This document shows, piece by piece, positions 16,261-26,079 of a DNA stretch of 64,000 nucleotides. Every line of letters begins with the position of its first letter. Position 1 is the stretch's first letter. Origin of the DNA: Qipengyuania seohaensis (GTDB lineage: Bacteria > Pseudomonadota > Alphaproteobacteria > Sphingomonadales > Sphingomonadaceae); assembly GCF_002795865.1 (NCBI RefSeq), contig NZ_CP024920.1, positions 1,399,001 through 1,463,000 of the forward strand. The letters run 5' to 3'. Position numbers and translations under genes: made by a program. Under the pieces are notes generated by a model, which had not been told where the DNA came from, searched no databases, and worked only from the letters and a program-made list of their open reading frames with translations.

Positions 16261-17334
16261 ATGACCGACGCCTCCTTTCGCACTCCGGCACAATGGTATG
16301 ACGGCCACAACGCCGTTCGCCACGAGGGCGAAGCTATCTGGAGCGAGGAGGAAACGCTGCTCCTCGCAGGCGCGACCGGCACGATGGAAGTCCCCTTCGC
16401 CGATCTTGAATGGGGCGAAAACCGTGGCGGCGAGAATGTCTACCGTCGCCGGAGCCAACCCGACTTCCGGCTCATGGTGCCGGAGGATTTGCCCCCCGGT
16501 CTCGCATCGCGACTGCCTGCAAGGGCGACCTACGGGGCGTGGGTCGACAATCTCGGCCTGCCCAAGGCGGTCGCCCTGTTCGCGATCGTCAGCGCCGCTG
16601 CCGTAACTCTGTTCATGACCGCTCCCGAATGGCTAGGCCCGCGCGTTCCCGAAAGCTGGGAGCGGCAGATGGGCGACGCAATGATCGGCGACTTCGGCGG
16701 ACGTCTGTGCAGCACGCGGGAAGGCGACGCAGCCATGGCGAAACTGCTCGATGCAGTCGATCCGGAACGTGAGCAGGTCCGGGCGAATGTGGCGAACATC
16801 GACATGGTCAACGCGGTCGCATTGCCCGGGGGGCGGGTGCTGCTGTTCGATGGACTGGTGCAGGACGCGGAGACACCCGAGGAGCTCGCCGGCGTGCTCG
16901 GCCACGAAGTCGGGCACGTGCGCGAACGCCACGTCATGACCGCGCTGCTGCGGCAGTTCGGCCTGTCCATCCTCCTTGCGGGTGCGGACAGCGGCTTTGG
17001 AGACACGCTCTTCGGGGTGGCGCAGATGGGCTATTCGCGTGACGCGGAGCGCGAGGCAGACGCCTATTCGAGGGCACGCATGGCCGAAAGCAATGTCTCC
17101 CCGCTCGGCGCGGCGAAATTCTTCGAACGGCTCGGCGGCGATAGCGAGGAAGGCGACACCAACGGCATTACCGGATGGATCGCCAGCCACCCTGCTCCGG
17201 GCGAAAGGGCAAGAGCCTATCGCGAGGCAGCGAAGGGCAAGACATTCGCGCCTGTGCTTACCCCTGCAGAGTTCAAAGCCATCAAGTCGATGTGCGAACA
17301 GGATCCCGACGTCGAGGAGTTCGAATTCTTCTAG
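16261..17334 (+). CDS. M48 family metallopeptidase with one membrane helix
   Basis: Zinc peptidase of 357 aa. A short N-terminal domain (about 1-90) is followed by a transmembrane helix (about 102-120) and then the peptidase core with HEVGH at residues 215-219. The glutamate ligand lies in SRDAEREADAYS. The C-terminal WIASHPAPGERA segment is typical of M48. Orientation puts the catalytic domain in the periplasm. It is nearly abutting the DUF898 gene and likely cotranscribed. M48 members include HtpX, BepA and LoiP. The N-terminal domain differs from those, so the substrate stays open. Confidence 0.88.
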   Translation: MTDASFRTPAQWYDGHNAVRHEGEAIWSEEETLLLAGATGTMEVPFADLEWGENRGGENVYRRRSQPDFRLMVPEDLPPGLASRLPARATYGAWVDNLGLPKAVALFAIVSAAAVTLFMTAPEWLGPRVPESWERQMGDAMIGDFGGRLCSTREGDAAMAKLLDAVDPEREQVRANVANIDMVNAVALPGGRVLLFDGLVQDAETPEELAGVLGHEVGHVRERHVMTALLRQFGLSILLAGADSGFGDTLFGVAQMGYSRDAEREADAYSRARMAESNVSPLGAAKFFERLGGDSEEGDTNGITGWIASHPAPGERARAYREAAKGKTFAPVLTPAEFKAIKSMCEQDPDVEEFEFF

Positions 17335-17373
17335 GCTTGCAATGCCGCGCGCGCGGGGCGACATCGTCACGCC

Positions 17374-18123
17374 ATGAACGATATCCAGTTCCATGCTATG
17401 CCGGACGGGCGCAAGATCGCGTTCCGTCATACGCCGGGTAACGGCCCTACCCTGGTCTTCCTGCCGGGTTATATGTCGGACATGGACGGCGGAAAGGCGA
17501 CCGCGCTCTTCGATTGGGCCCAGGCACACGGACGCGGCTGCCTTCTCCTCGACTACTCGGGCTGCGGCCGCAGCGAGGGCGAATTCGCCGACGGGACGCT
17601 GTCCAAGTGGCGCGACGAGGTGGTCGCCCTGATCGACGCCCATGTGCAAGATCGCTTCGTAATAATCGGATCATCCATGGGCGGCTGGCTCATGCTTCTT
17701 GTCGGCCTTGCGCTCAAGGATCGGCTGGCCGGAGTGGTGGGCATCGCTTCTGCACCCGATTTCACCGACTGGGGCAGGAGCGCTGCCGAGAAAGCAAGGC
17801 TCGACGCCGGCGAAACCGTCTATGACGAAAACCCATACGGCCCCGAACCGACACCGATGCATGCGGGATTCTGGCAGGATGGGCAGGCACAACGCCAACT
17901 GGATGCGGCAATCGCGATCGATGCGCCTGTACGCCTGCTTCACGGTCAGCGCGATGCCGACGTGCCGTGGCAGATCAGCAGCCGGCTTGCCGAAGCGCTG
18001 CGTTCGGACAAGGTTCAAGTCACCTATATAAAGGACGGCGACCACCGCCTTTCGCGACCGCAGGATATCGCCCTGCTGCTTCGCACGATCGGCGGACTGC
18101 TCGACGATCTGGATACCGAATGA
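17374..18123 (+). CDS. Alpha/beta hydrolase
   Basis: Serine hydrolase of 249 aa. The nucleophile elbow GSSMGGW gives Ser101, the oxyanion region is FLPGYMSDMDG, the acid is in HGQRDADVPW and the catalytic His is in DGDHRLSRP. It resembles cytosolic peptidase- or palmitoyl-thioesterase-type hydrolases of alphaproteobacteria. Its stop overlaps the start of the TPR gene (ATGA), so the pair is coupled. The substrate cannot be inferred. Confidence 0.88.
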   Translation: MNDIQFHAMPDGRKIAFRHTPGNGPTLVFLPGYMSDMDGGKATALFDWAQAHGRGCLLLDYSGCGRSEGEFADGTLSKWRDEVVALIDAHVQDRFVIIGSSMGGWLMLLVGLALKDRLAGVVGIASAPDFTDWGRSAAEKARLDAGETVYDENPYGPEPTPMHAGFWQDGQAQRQLDAAIAIDAPVRLLHGQRDADVPWQISSRLAEALRSDKVQVTYIKDGDHRLSRPQDIALLLRTIGGLLDDLDTE

Positions 18124-18956
18124 CTTTAACCCTCGCGCCCCTCGCACTTCTCTTCATGCAGGTCGGACCCAATCCGTCAGCGGGCGCGATGCCCGGCATA
18201 CCCGACGAACTGGCAGATCGTCCGCCGCGCGTCGAGAACACGGAGCCGCAGGTTCAGCCTCGCCTTGCGACCTGTTTGCGCCAGGCGGCGAATACGCCCG
18301 ATGCAGCTCTCGATTACGCCCAGGGCTGGCGGGAGGAGGCTTCGACCGATCTCGAAATGGCGCAATCGGCGCATTGCCTCGGTCTCGCGCTCGTCCAGCT
18401 CGATCGCATGAGCGAAGCTCGCGAGATCTTCGAGCTGGCCAGCGCGGAGGCCCCGGCCGACAATCTGGCTTATTCCGCCCGGCTGAACGCGATGGCAGGC
18501 AATGCGGCACTGGCGGCAGGCGACATGGAAGATGCTCTTGTCCTGCTCGACCGCGCAGGAGGCCAGGCGCTGGCCGCCCCCGACGGAGCGCTCGCTGCCG
18601 ACCTTCGCGTCGACCTCGCCCGTGTGCTGGTGCGAATGGGGCGCCAGGAAGACGCTGCAGAGGCGCTGTCCGAAGCCCGCGAGGCAGATGGGGACGATGC
18701 GCAGGCCTGGCTGCTTTCGGCCACCCTTTCACGCCGCCTTTCCCGTCTCGGTGAAGCGCAGCAGCAGATCGAACGGGCTGCGCTCCTTTCGCCACGCGAC
18801 CCGCAGGTCGGCCTGGAGGCTGGAGTCATAGCCGCGCTGTCTGGTCGCGAAGAATCTGCACGAAAAAGCTTCCAGTCCGTGCTCGATGTGGCCCCGGATA
18901 GCTCGCAGGCCGATCAGGCGCGCGAATATCTGGCGCAGATCGCACCGGCAGAATGA
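18120..18956 (+). CDS. Exported tetratricopeptide-repeat protein
   Basis: A 278-aa protein. The start is set at the ATG overlapping the preceding stop because it yields a short hydrophobic leader (LTLAPLALLFM). From about residue 80 onward there are helical pairs with TPR spacing (Ala/Leu/Gly pattern such as ALVRMGRQEDAAEALSEARE and FQSVLDVAPDSSQADQAREY). It has one Cys pair (CLRQ and HCLG). TPRs scaffold protein complexes. It sits between a hydrolase and a luciferase-like oxidoreductase, both coupled by four-base overlaps. Confidence 0.75.
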   Translation: MTLTLAPLALLFMQVGPNPSAGAMPGIPDELADRPPRVENTEPQVQPRLATCLRQAANTPDAALDYAQGWREEASTDLEMAQSAHCLGLALVQLDRMSEAREIFELASAEAPADNLAYSARLNAMAGNAALAAGDMEDALVLLDRAGGQALAAPDGALAADLRVDLARVLVRMGRQEDAAEALSEAREADGDDAQAWLLSATLSRRLSRLGEAQQQIERAALLSPRDPQVGLEAGVIAALSGREESARKSFQSVLDVAPDSSQADQAREYLAQIAPAE

Positions 18957-19927
18957 TCGCTTACTCGGTTCTCGATCTCGTCCCGGTTCGTGAGGGCGGA
19001 ACCCTTTCGGAAGCCTTCGAAGCGGCGGCCATGCTGGCGCAGTCCGCAGAACGGCTTGGCTGCACCCGCTACTGGGTGGCCGAGCATCATGCCATGGAAG
19101 GCATCGCCGGTGGTGCCACATCCGTCGTACTAGCCCACATCGGGAATGCGACGAGCACGATCCGGATCGGCTCCGGCGGCATCATGCTTCCCAACCACAC
19201 GCCATTCCAGATTGCCGAGCAATTCGGCACGCTCGACGCGTTGTTTCCCGGGCGGATCGACCTGGGGCTTGGACGCGCGCCGGGGGCTGGCCCGGAACTT
19301 CAGCGCGCCTTGCGCAAGGACCTGAACCGCGCAGCAGAGATGTTTCCGCAAGATGTGGTGGAATTGCAGGCGTTGATGCGCGGGGACACGACCATCCATC
19401 CGACACCCGGGCTCGGTGCGAGGCCCGACTTCTGGATGCTCGGCTCGAGCCTGTTCGGAGCCCAGCTGGCAGCCAGGCTCGGCCTGCCGTACGCTTTTGC
19501 GAGCCATTTCGCGCCGGACCATCTCGACTCCGCGCTCGAAATCTACCGCCGCGATTTTCAGCCTTCGGACCAGCTCGACGCACCCTACGTGATGGCTGCA
19601 ATGAACCTGTTCTGCGCCGAGACCGAAGAGAAGGCCGAGACGCTTTCGACTTCGCAATTGCAGGCGTTCGTCGCGTTGCGGACCGGGGCGCCCGCCAAGT
19701 TGCAGCCGCCGGTGGCAGGCTATCGCGACAGCCTGCCCGCGCCTGCGCAGGCGATGCTGGCCCATATAGGGCAGGCCAGCGCCGTCGGAACGCCCGACCA
19801 ATGCGCGGCAAAAGTCCGGGAGTTCATCGCACGCACCGATGCGGACGAAATAATCTTCGCCGGCCCGACATTCGATCCGCAGGAACGCGTGAGTTCCCTT
19901 TCCCGCGCGCTTTCGGCGCTCGCCTGA
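18953..19927 (+). CDS. Luciferase-like (LLM) flavin-dependent oxidoreductase
   Basis: A 324-aa flavin-dependent monooxygenase-like protein of the MsnO8 type. Motifs: RYWVAEHHAMEGIAG near the N-terminus, IGSGGIMLPNHTPFQIAEQFGTLDALFPGRIDLGLGRAPG in the barrel, and VGTPDQCAAKVREF near the C-terminus. It requires reduced FMN supplied by a separate reductase. It is last in the four-base-overlapping hydrolase-TPR-LLM run. The substrate is unknown. Confidence 0.9.
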   Translation: MIAYSVLDLVPVREGGTLSEAFEAAAMLAQSAERLGCTRYWVAEHHAMEGIAGGATSVVLAHIGNATSTIRIGSGGIMLPNHTPFQIAEQFGTLDALFPGRIDLGLGRAPGAGPELQRALRKDLNRAAEMFPQDVVELQALMRGDTTIHPTPGLGARPDFWMLGSSLFGAQLAARLGLPYAFASHFAPDHLDSALEIYRRDFQPSDQLDAPYVMAAMNLFCAETEEKAETLSTSQLQAFVALRTGAPAKLQPPVAGYRDSLPAPAQAMLAHIGQASAVGTPDQCAAKVREFIARTDADEIIFAGPTFDPQERVSSLSRALSALA

Positions 19928-20101
19928 CAAGCTCGTCCCGACGCTACGGAACCTTGATGCGCATACGATTGCGGCTTTTCCTTTTTGCCAGCCTTGCGAG
20001 GCTGCGACAACGGGCCTAATCGCGAGCCAGCGCGTCGCTTGAGACGACTCGGAAATTACACGGCCGCGAAAGTATCGTACGCCGCAAACGAGAGGCCTTC
20101 C

Positions 20102-23100
20102 ATGGGTTCCAAAGCCGCCAAGGCAAGCCAGAGCATGTCCCCCCACGCCAAGGCCATCGCGCAGCACATGCGCGAATCCCTGCTTCCCGGTGACACTCCA
20201 ATCGATGACGAGCACCTGTCAGAGGCGGCTGCCTTCCTGGCCGAGACCGCCGAGAAGCGCGCTGCAGGCGAACCCGCCATAGCGATCCAGTCGATCAGCG
20301 ACGACCGCCGCTACACGCGCATTGCGATCATCAACGACGACATGCCGTTCCTGGTCGATTCCACTGCCGCAGCCATTGCGGCCATGGGTATTGCCATCGA
20401 CCGCCTTATCCACCCTGTCGTACCTGTCGAACGTGGTGCCGATGGCGCGCTCGGCAAAGTAATCGATGGCGAACCGGACGACGCGTTCTGGGAATCGATG
20501 ATCTACCTCGAAGCGCCGCGCGTCGACGCCAAGCGCAGGCAGTCGATCGAGGACACCCTGCTGGAAACGCTCGCCGACGTGCGGTCTGCCGTATGCGACT
20601 GGCCCAAACTGCAGGAAGCGATGGCCGGCGACGTCGAAAGGGTCGAGAGCGACGAAGGCGCGGCCCTGCTGGAATGGTTGAATTCCGGAATGCTGACGCA
20701 GCTGGGTCATGTCGTGCGCAAGCGCGATGGCTCCCAGGAAAACGAGCTGGGCATTTGCCGCACGTCCTCACGGCAGTTGCTGGTCGATGCAAGTTACGAA
20801 CGCGCTTTCGCCTGGTTCGAGAGCAAGGAAAAATCCCGCACCCCGCTTATCATCAAGGCGAACCACATGGCGCGGGTCCACCGCCGGGTGCCGCTCGACC
20901 TGTTTATCGTTCCGATCCGCGAGGGAAAGAAGGTCGCGGCATTGTCGGTCCACGCCGGCGTCTGGACAAGTGCCGCAATCGCATCGCCGCCTCGTAGCGT
21001 CCCGATCCTGCGCGAACGGCTCGACGCGATCCGCAGCGAATTGAATTTCGATGACACCGGCCACGCGGGCAAGGCGCTGGTTCATGCGCTTACGGCATTG
21101 CCGCACGATCTGGTGATCGGCTTCTCGGAAGAAGATACAGCGCGAATTGCCACCACCGTGATGAGCCTGGTCGACCGGCCTCGCCCGCGCCTGGCCCTGG
21201 TCGAAGCGCCCCTTGCTCGTCATCTCTTTGCGTTCGTCTGGATGCCGCGCGACATGCTCGCGACGCAGGTACGCCTGCAAATCCTCGCCCTGCTCGAAGA
21301 AGGCGCGAAGGCGCGGCTGCTGGATTGGAGCCTTGAGGTCGAAGGCGGCAACCTCGCGATGCTGCGCTTCGTCCTCGATATCCGCGATGGCGCCCAGAAG
21401 CCCGACGAAGCGGCTCTCGAAAAGCAGCTCCAGACCCTGCTCCGCGGCTGGAGCGAAGCGGTCGAGAACGAATTGCTCGCTTTCGAGGAAAAAGGGCGTG
21501 CAGCGGCCCTGGCCCTGCGCTTTGCAGAAGCTTTCCCGACCGCCTATCGCGCGCGCTTCGGCCCCCGCGAAGCGGCAGAGGATATCGCCCGCCTGCGCGC
21601 GCTCGGCCATCACGCCGATGACGAGGACGAGGCACCCCACCGCGGCGCGCGCCTGTATCTGTGCGAGCGCGATGACGAGCGATGCTTGCGCCTGAAACTC
21701 TACCAGGCAGAGGGCAGCCTGCCGCTATCCGATGCCGTCCCCGCATTGGAGAACTTCGGTTTCCATGTGCGCTCGGAAATGCCTACGGTCCTCGAAGAAG
21801 GACGCCTCGGAACGATCCACGATTTCGCACTGCAGCTTGCGCCCGGTCTCGATGCCGACGAGTTGATCGAGCGGGCTGAAGGTATCGAGGATGCGATCGG
21901 CGCCGTCCTCAATGAGCAGGCCGAAAACGACGTCTTCAACCGCCTCGTGGTCGAAGCCGCGCTGGACACCCACCAGACCGAATGGCTGCGCGCCTTCTAT
22001 CGCTACCTGCGGCAGATCGGGATGGGATTCACGATCTACACAGTCGTCGATGCGCTTGCGAAATCGGCAGATATCACGCGCGCCCTTATCGACCTGTTCA
22101 GTGCCCGGCACGACCCGGACTTCGACGGCGATCGCGAGAGCGCGAGCAAGGAGGCCAGCGAAACGATCCGGCGCTCGTTGACCCGGGTCAAGGCGATCAA
22201 CGACGACCGCTTGCTGCGGCTTTACAAGTCCTTGATCGACGCCATCCTGCGCACCAACGTCTTCGCGCCGGCAGCAAACGAGGCTCTGGCATTCAAGATC
22301 GACAGTTCGATGGTCCCGGGCCTTCCCAAGCCCGTGCCATGGCGTGAAATCTTCGTCTATTCGCGCCGCGTCGAGGGTATCCACCTGCGCTCCGGGCCGG
22401 TCGCGCGCGGCGGCCTGCGCTGGTCCGACCGCCGGGACGACTTCCGCACGGAAATCCTCGGCCTCATGAAGGCGCAGCGGGTAAAGAACGCCGTGATCGT
22501 TCCGGCAGGCGCGAAGGGAGGGTTCTATCCCAAGCAGCTGCCCGACCCGACCGTCGACCGCGATGCCTGGGCCGCCGAAGGCAAGGCCAGCTACGAAGTC
22601 TTCATCCGCAGCCTCTTGTCGGTCACCGACAATATCATCGACGACAAGGTCGTGCATCCACAGGATGTCGTGATCACCGATGGCGAAGATCCCTATTTCG
22701 TCGTTGCCGCCGACAAAGGCACGGCCAGTTTCTCCGACGTCGCCAACGCGATCGCGGAAAGCCGTGATTTCTGGCTCGACGATGCTTTCGCAAGCGGCGG
22801 CTCCAAGGGGTATGACCACAAGGCCATGGGCATCACGGCCAAAGGCGGTTGGGTCAGCGTCCAGCGCCATTTCCTCGAAATGGGCATCGACGTGCAGACC
22901 GACTCCATCGAGGTCGTCGGATGCGGCGATATGTCCGGCGACGTCTTCGGGAACGGCATGCTTTTGTCCAAGGCCACAAAGCTGGTCGCGGCCTTCGATC
23001 ACCGCCACATCTTCCTCGATCCCAATCCCGATCCGGCCAAGAGCTGGAAGGAGAGGAAGCGCCTCTTTGAAATGACCCGGTCGAGCTGGGCGGATTATGA

Positions 23101-24799
23101 CGAAGACCTGATCTCGCGTGGCGGCGGTGTTTATCCGCGCGATGCAAAGACCATCAAATTGTCGAAGACGATGCAGGGCGTGCTCGGCATCGAACAGGAG
23201 GAGATCGAGCCCGAAGCGCTGATCTCGGCGATCCTCAAGGCGCCGGTCGACCTGATCTGGTTCGGCGGCATCGGTACCTACATCAAGGCGAGCAGCGAAA
23301 ATAACGTCCAGGTCGGAGATCCCGCAAACGACGCCCTGCGCGTCGACGGGAAGGAACTGCGCGCAAAGGTCATCGGCGAAGGCGCCAACCTTGGCACGAC
23401 GCAGGCTGGACGCATCGAATATTCGCTCGGCGGCGGACGCTGCAACACCGACTTCATCGACAACTCGGCTGGCGTCGACTGCTCGGATAACGAGGTGAAT
23501 ATCAAGATCGCCCTCGCTGCTGCAAAGCGCGCAGGTCGATTGTCCGAGCCCAAGCGCGTAGAATTGCTGGAAGCGATGACCGACGAGGTCTCGGAACTCG
23601 TTCTCGAGGACAACCGCTTGCAGGCACTGGCCTTGTCGATTGCCGAAACCGGCGGCGCGCGGGCCATGGCATCCCAGATGCACCTAATCGAGACGCTTGA
23701 AGATGGCGGCAATCTCGATCGAAGGACCGAAGGCCTGGCCGACAACCAGACGCTCCAACGCCGAGCGGCCGATGGAACGGGGCTCACCCGCCCCGAACTG
23801 GCAGTGCTGCTGTCTTCGGCCAAGCTGGTCCTCCAGGACGCCATCCAGAACAGCGACTTGCCGGACGATCCGATCCTGCATGACCTGCTCATGCGCAGCT
23901 TCCCGGAACCGATGCGCGGCAAATTCCGCAAGCAAATCGAAAACCATCGCCTGCGCCGCGAGATCATCGCCACCAAGCTTGCCAATGCGATGGTCAACCG
24001 CATCGGGATCATCCATCCCTTCGAACTGGCCGAAGAGGAAGGCGTCGAACTTTCCGAAGTCGCCGGAGCATTCGTGGCGGTTGCTCACCTGTTCGACTTG
24101 CGGACCATCTGGAGCGAACTGGACAGCGCGAAGATCGAAGAATCCGCTCGACTGCTCCTGTTCGATCGCCTCGCAGCGGCCGTCGGTAACCTGATGTCGG
24201 ACGTCTTGCGGACCGCAGCTGGGCGTGTACGCCCGGCAGAGATGGTCGAAGAGCTCGGCGAGAATGTCGCCCTGCTCGTCAAGTCGACCGATCAGTTGCT
24301 CGGTTCGCAGATCAAGAACCAGTCCCGCGACCTGCACGACACCTTTACCGACGCAGGTGCCAGCGATGCGATCGCTTCGCGCATCACGCACATCTTCAAT
24401 CTCGACGGTTCGGTCGGTCTTGCCAAGCTGGCAGCCGATACCGGTCTCGACCCGGAACCGCTGACGCTCGGCTTCACGGACATCGGCGCAAACCTGGGCA
24501 TCGACTGGGCTCAGGGCACTGCTGCGCTCATGAACCCGTCGGACGTATGGGAACGCCTGCTGGTGTCCGGTATCGCCCGCGATTTCCAGCAGATGCGCCT
24601 CGATTTGTTGCGTCGCCTGTCGCGTCGCAAGGATGCGAAGGAAGACATGCGCGGTGTGGTCAACGCCTGGGCTGCAGACCACCAGTCGGCGATGCGGCAG
24701 TTCCGATCCATGATCGAGCGAGCGCAGTCGCAAACCCCGGTTGCCCCGGCGATGCTGGCGCAGATTGCCAGCATGGCACGCAACCTCCTGGCGCGGTGA
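20102..24799 (+). CDS. NAD-specific glutamate dehydrogenase, large class
   Basis: A 1565-aa member of the 180-kDa-class NAD-dependent glutamate dehydrogenases, which oxidise glutamate to 2-oxoglutarate and ammonia. The start at 20102 is preceded by GAGAGG; the longer frame is arginine-rich noise. The N-terminal regulatory half contains ACT-like segments (IAIINDDMPFLVDSTAAA). The catalytic core is visible in GGLRWSDRRDDFRTEILGLMKAQRVKNAVIVPAGAKGG. A nucleotide-binding part follows (VIGEGANLGTTQAGRIEYSLGGGRCNTDFIDNSAGVDCSDNEVN is the known hallmark region). It is the largest gene here and monocistronic. Confidence 0.95.
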   Translation: MGSKAAKASQSMSPHAKAIAQHMRESLLPGDTPIDDEHLSEAAAFLAETAEKRAAGEPAIAIQSISDDRRYTRIAIINDDMPFLVDSTAAAIAAMGIAIDRLIHPVVPVERGADGALGKVIDGEPDDAFWESMIYLEAPRVDAKRRQSIEDTLLETLADVRSAVCDWPKLQEAMAGDVERVESDEGAALLEWLNSGMLTQLGHVVRKRDGSQENELGICRTSSRQLLVDASYERAFAWFESKEKSRTPLIIKANHMARVHRRVPLDLFIVPIREGKKVAALSVHAGVWTSAAIASPPRSVPILRERLDAIRSELNFDDTGHAGKALVHALTALPHDLVIGFSEEDTARIATTVMSLVDRPRPRLALVEAPLARHLFAFVWMPRDMLATQVRLQILALLEEGAKARLLDWSLEVEGGNLAMLRFVLDIRDGAQKPDEAALEKQLQTLLRGWSEAVENELLAFEEKGRAAALALRFAEAFPTAYRARFGPREAAEDIARLRALGHHADDEDEAPHRGARLYLCERDDERCLRLKLYQAEGSLPLSDAVPALENFGFHVRSEMPTVLEEGRLGTIHDFALQLAPGLDADELIERAEGIEDAIGAVLNEQAENDVFNRLVVEAALDTHQTEWLRAFYRYLRQIGMGFTIYTVVDALAKSADITRALIDLFSARHDPDFDGDRESASKEASETIRRSLTRVKAINDDRLLRLYKSLIDAILRTNVFAPAANEALAFKIDSSMVPGLPKPVPWREIFVYSRRVEGIHLRSGPVARGGLRWSDRRDDFRTEILGLMKAQRVKNAVIVPAGAKGGFYPKQLPDPTVDRDAWAAEGKASYEVFIRSLLSVTDNIIDDKVVHPQDVVITDGEDPYFVVAADKGTASFSDVANAIAESRDFWLDDAFASGGSKGYDHKAMGITAKGGWVSVQRHFLEMGIDVQTDSIEVVGCGDMSGDVFGNGMLLSKATKLVAAFDHRHIFLDPNPDPAKSWKERKRLFEMTRSSWADYDEDLISRGGGVYPRDAKTIKLSKTMQGVLGIEQEEIEPEALISAILKAPVDLIWFGGIGTYIKASSENNVQVGDPANDALRVDGKELRAKVIGEGANLGTTQAGRIEYSLGGGRCNTDFIDNSAGVDCSDNEVNIKIALAAAKRAGRLSEPKRVELLEAMTDEVSELVLEDNRLQALALSIAETGGARAMASQMHLIETLEDGGNLDRRTEGLADNQTLQRRAADGTGLTRPELAVLLSSAKLVLQDAIQNSDLPDDPILHDLLMRSFPEPMRGKFRKQIENHRLRREIIATKLANAMVNRIGIIHPFELAEEEGVELSEVAGAFVAVAHLFDLRTIWSELDSAKIEESARLLLFDRLAAAVGNLMSDVLRTAAGRVRPAEMVEELGENVALLVKSTDQLLGSQIKNQSRDLHDTFTDAGASDAIASRITHIFNLDGSVGLAKLAADTGLDPEPLTLGFTDIGANLGIDWAQGTAALMNPSDVWERLLVSGIARDFQQMRLDLLRRLSRRKDAKEDMRGVVNAWAADHQSAMRQFRSMIERAQSQTPVAPAMLAQIASMARNLLAR

Positions 24800-24852
24800 T
24801 CGCACGCACGAATGCTTGACCGCGTTCGAGTTTAGCGCCAGCCCTGCGCGTC

Positions 24853-26079
24853 ATGGAGCATTACGACGTCGTCATCGTGGGTTCGGGCCATGGCGGAGCG
24901 CAGGCCGCTATCGCACTTCGCCAGGCCGGGCATGAGGATACGATCCTCATGGTCAGCCGCGACCGCAACCCGCCCTACGAGCGCCCGCCGCTGTCGAAAG
25001 ACTATCTCGCCGGGGAAAAGCCGTTCGAGAAGATCCTCATCCGGCCGGAACAGTTCTGGGCCGATCGCAACGTGACATTACGCCTCGGTGCGAATGCGAA
25101 CGAGATCGATCCTCGTTCGCACACCATCTCTTTGTCGGACGATACAAAGGTCACCTATCGCAAGCTTATCTGGGCTGGCGGGGGCGATGCGCGTCGCCTG
25201 TCATGCCCGGGCGCCGATCTGGCAGGCGTGCACACCATCCGCGGTCGCCGTGACACCGATGCGCTGAAATCCGAGCTCGAAGGCGGCCCAAAGCGGGCGG
25301 TAATCGTCGGCGCTGGATACATCGGCCTCGAAGCTGCCGCCGTACTCCGCAAGCTCGGGTGCGATGTCGCAGTCATCGAGATGCAGGACCGCGTGCTCGC
25401 TCGTGTGGCCGGGGCAGAACTATCTGGCTTTTATGCCGCCGAACATCGCGCCCATGGCGTCGATCTGCGGCTTGAGACCGGCGTCGAGCGCATCGAGGGT
25501 GTTGACGGGCGAGTAACCGGCGTGGCCTTGACTACAGGAGAGACCCTCCCTTGCGACATCGTCATTGCTGGCATCGGGATCGTGCCTTCGGTCGGCCCGC
25601 TGATCGCGGCAGGTGCGGCGGGAAGCAACGGCGTCGACGTCGATACATATTGCCGTACATCGCTCGACGACATTTACGCCATCGGCGACTGCGCGGCTCA
25701 TCCCAACCCCTATGCCGACAATGCGGTGATCAGGCTGGAGTCGGTGCAGAATGCCAACGACATGGCGACCGTCGCGGCAAGGGCGATCATGGGCGACAAG
25801 CAGGATTACGATGCCGTTCCCTGGTTCTGGTCGAACCAGTACGACTTGCGATTGCAGACGGTGGGCATTTCCACCGGGCACGATGCCTGCGTCTTGCGGG
25901 GTGACCCGGCCGACCGGAAGTTCGCGATGATCTACCTCAAGGAAGGCTGCGTCATCGCGCTCGATTGCGTCAACAATACACGCGATTATGCGCAAGGCCG
26001 CAAACTTGTCGAAGCGCGATCGGAGATCGACCCCGACCTGCTGGCCGACACGCAAGTCCCGCTCAAGGAGATGCGCTGA
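24853..26079 (+). CDS. FAD-dependent ferredoxin-reductase-like oxidoreductase
   Basis: A 408-aa flavoprotein with two Rossmann folds: FAD site VVIVGSGHGGAQAAIALRQAG at the N-terminus, NAD(P)H site RAVIVGAGYIGLEAAAVLRKLG near residue 150, and the FAD-contacting YAIGDCAAHPNPY. The C-terminal reductase domain (WFWSNQYDLRLQTVG) is typical of rubredoxin or ferredoxin reductases serving oxygenases and P450s. It could reduce a ferredoxin for either P450 in the window, but no ferredoxin gene is adjacent. The last 17 bases overlap the convergent queG gene. Confidence 0.9.
   Translation: MEHYDVVIVGSGHGGAQAAIALRQAGHEDTILMVSRDRNPPYERPPLSKDYLAGEKPFEKILIRPEQFWADRNVTLRLGANANEIDPRSHTISLSDDTKVTYRKLIWAGGGDARRLSCPGADLAGVHTIRGRRDTDALKSELEGGPKRAVIVGAGYIGLEAAAVLRKLGCDVAVIEMQDRVLARVAGAELSGFYAAEHRAHGVDLRLETGVERIEGVDGRVTGVALTTGETLPCDIVIAGIGIVPSVGPLIAAGAAGSNGVDVDTYCRTSLDDIYAIGDCAAHPNPYADNAVIRLESVQNANDMATVAARAIMGDKQDYDAVPWFWSNQYDLRLQTVGISTGHDACVLRGDPADRKFAMIYLKEGCVIALDCVNNTRDYAQGRKLVEARSEIDPDLLADTQVPLKEMR

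Noticed and set aside
21725-23683. Long minus-strand frame inside the glutamate dehydrogenase gene
   Set aside because: It is a mirror of a well-conserved catalytic region. Composition is Asp/Val/Gly/Arg-biased with no family motif.
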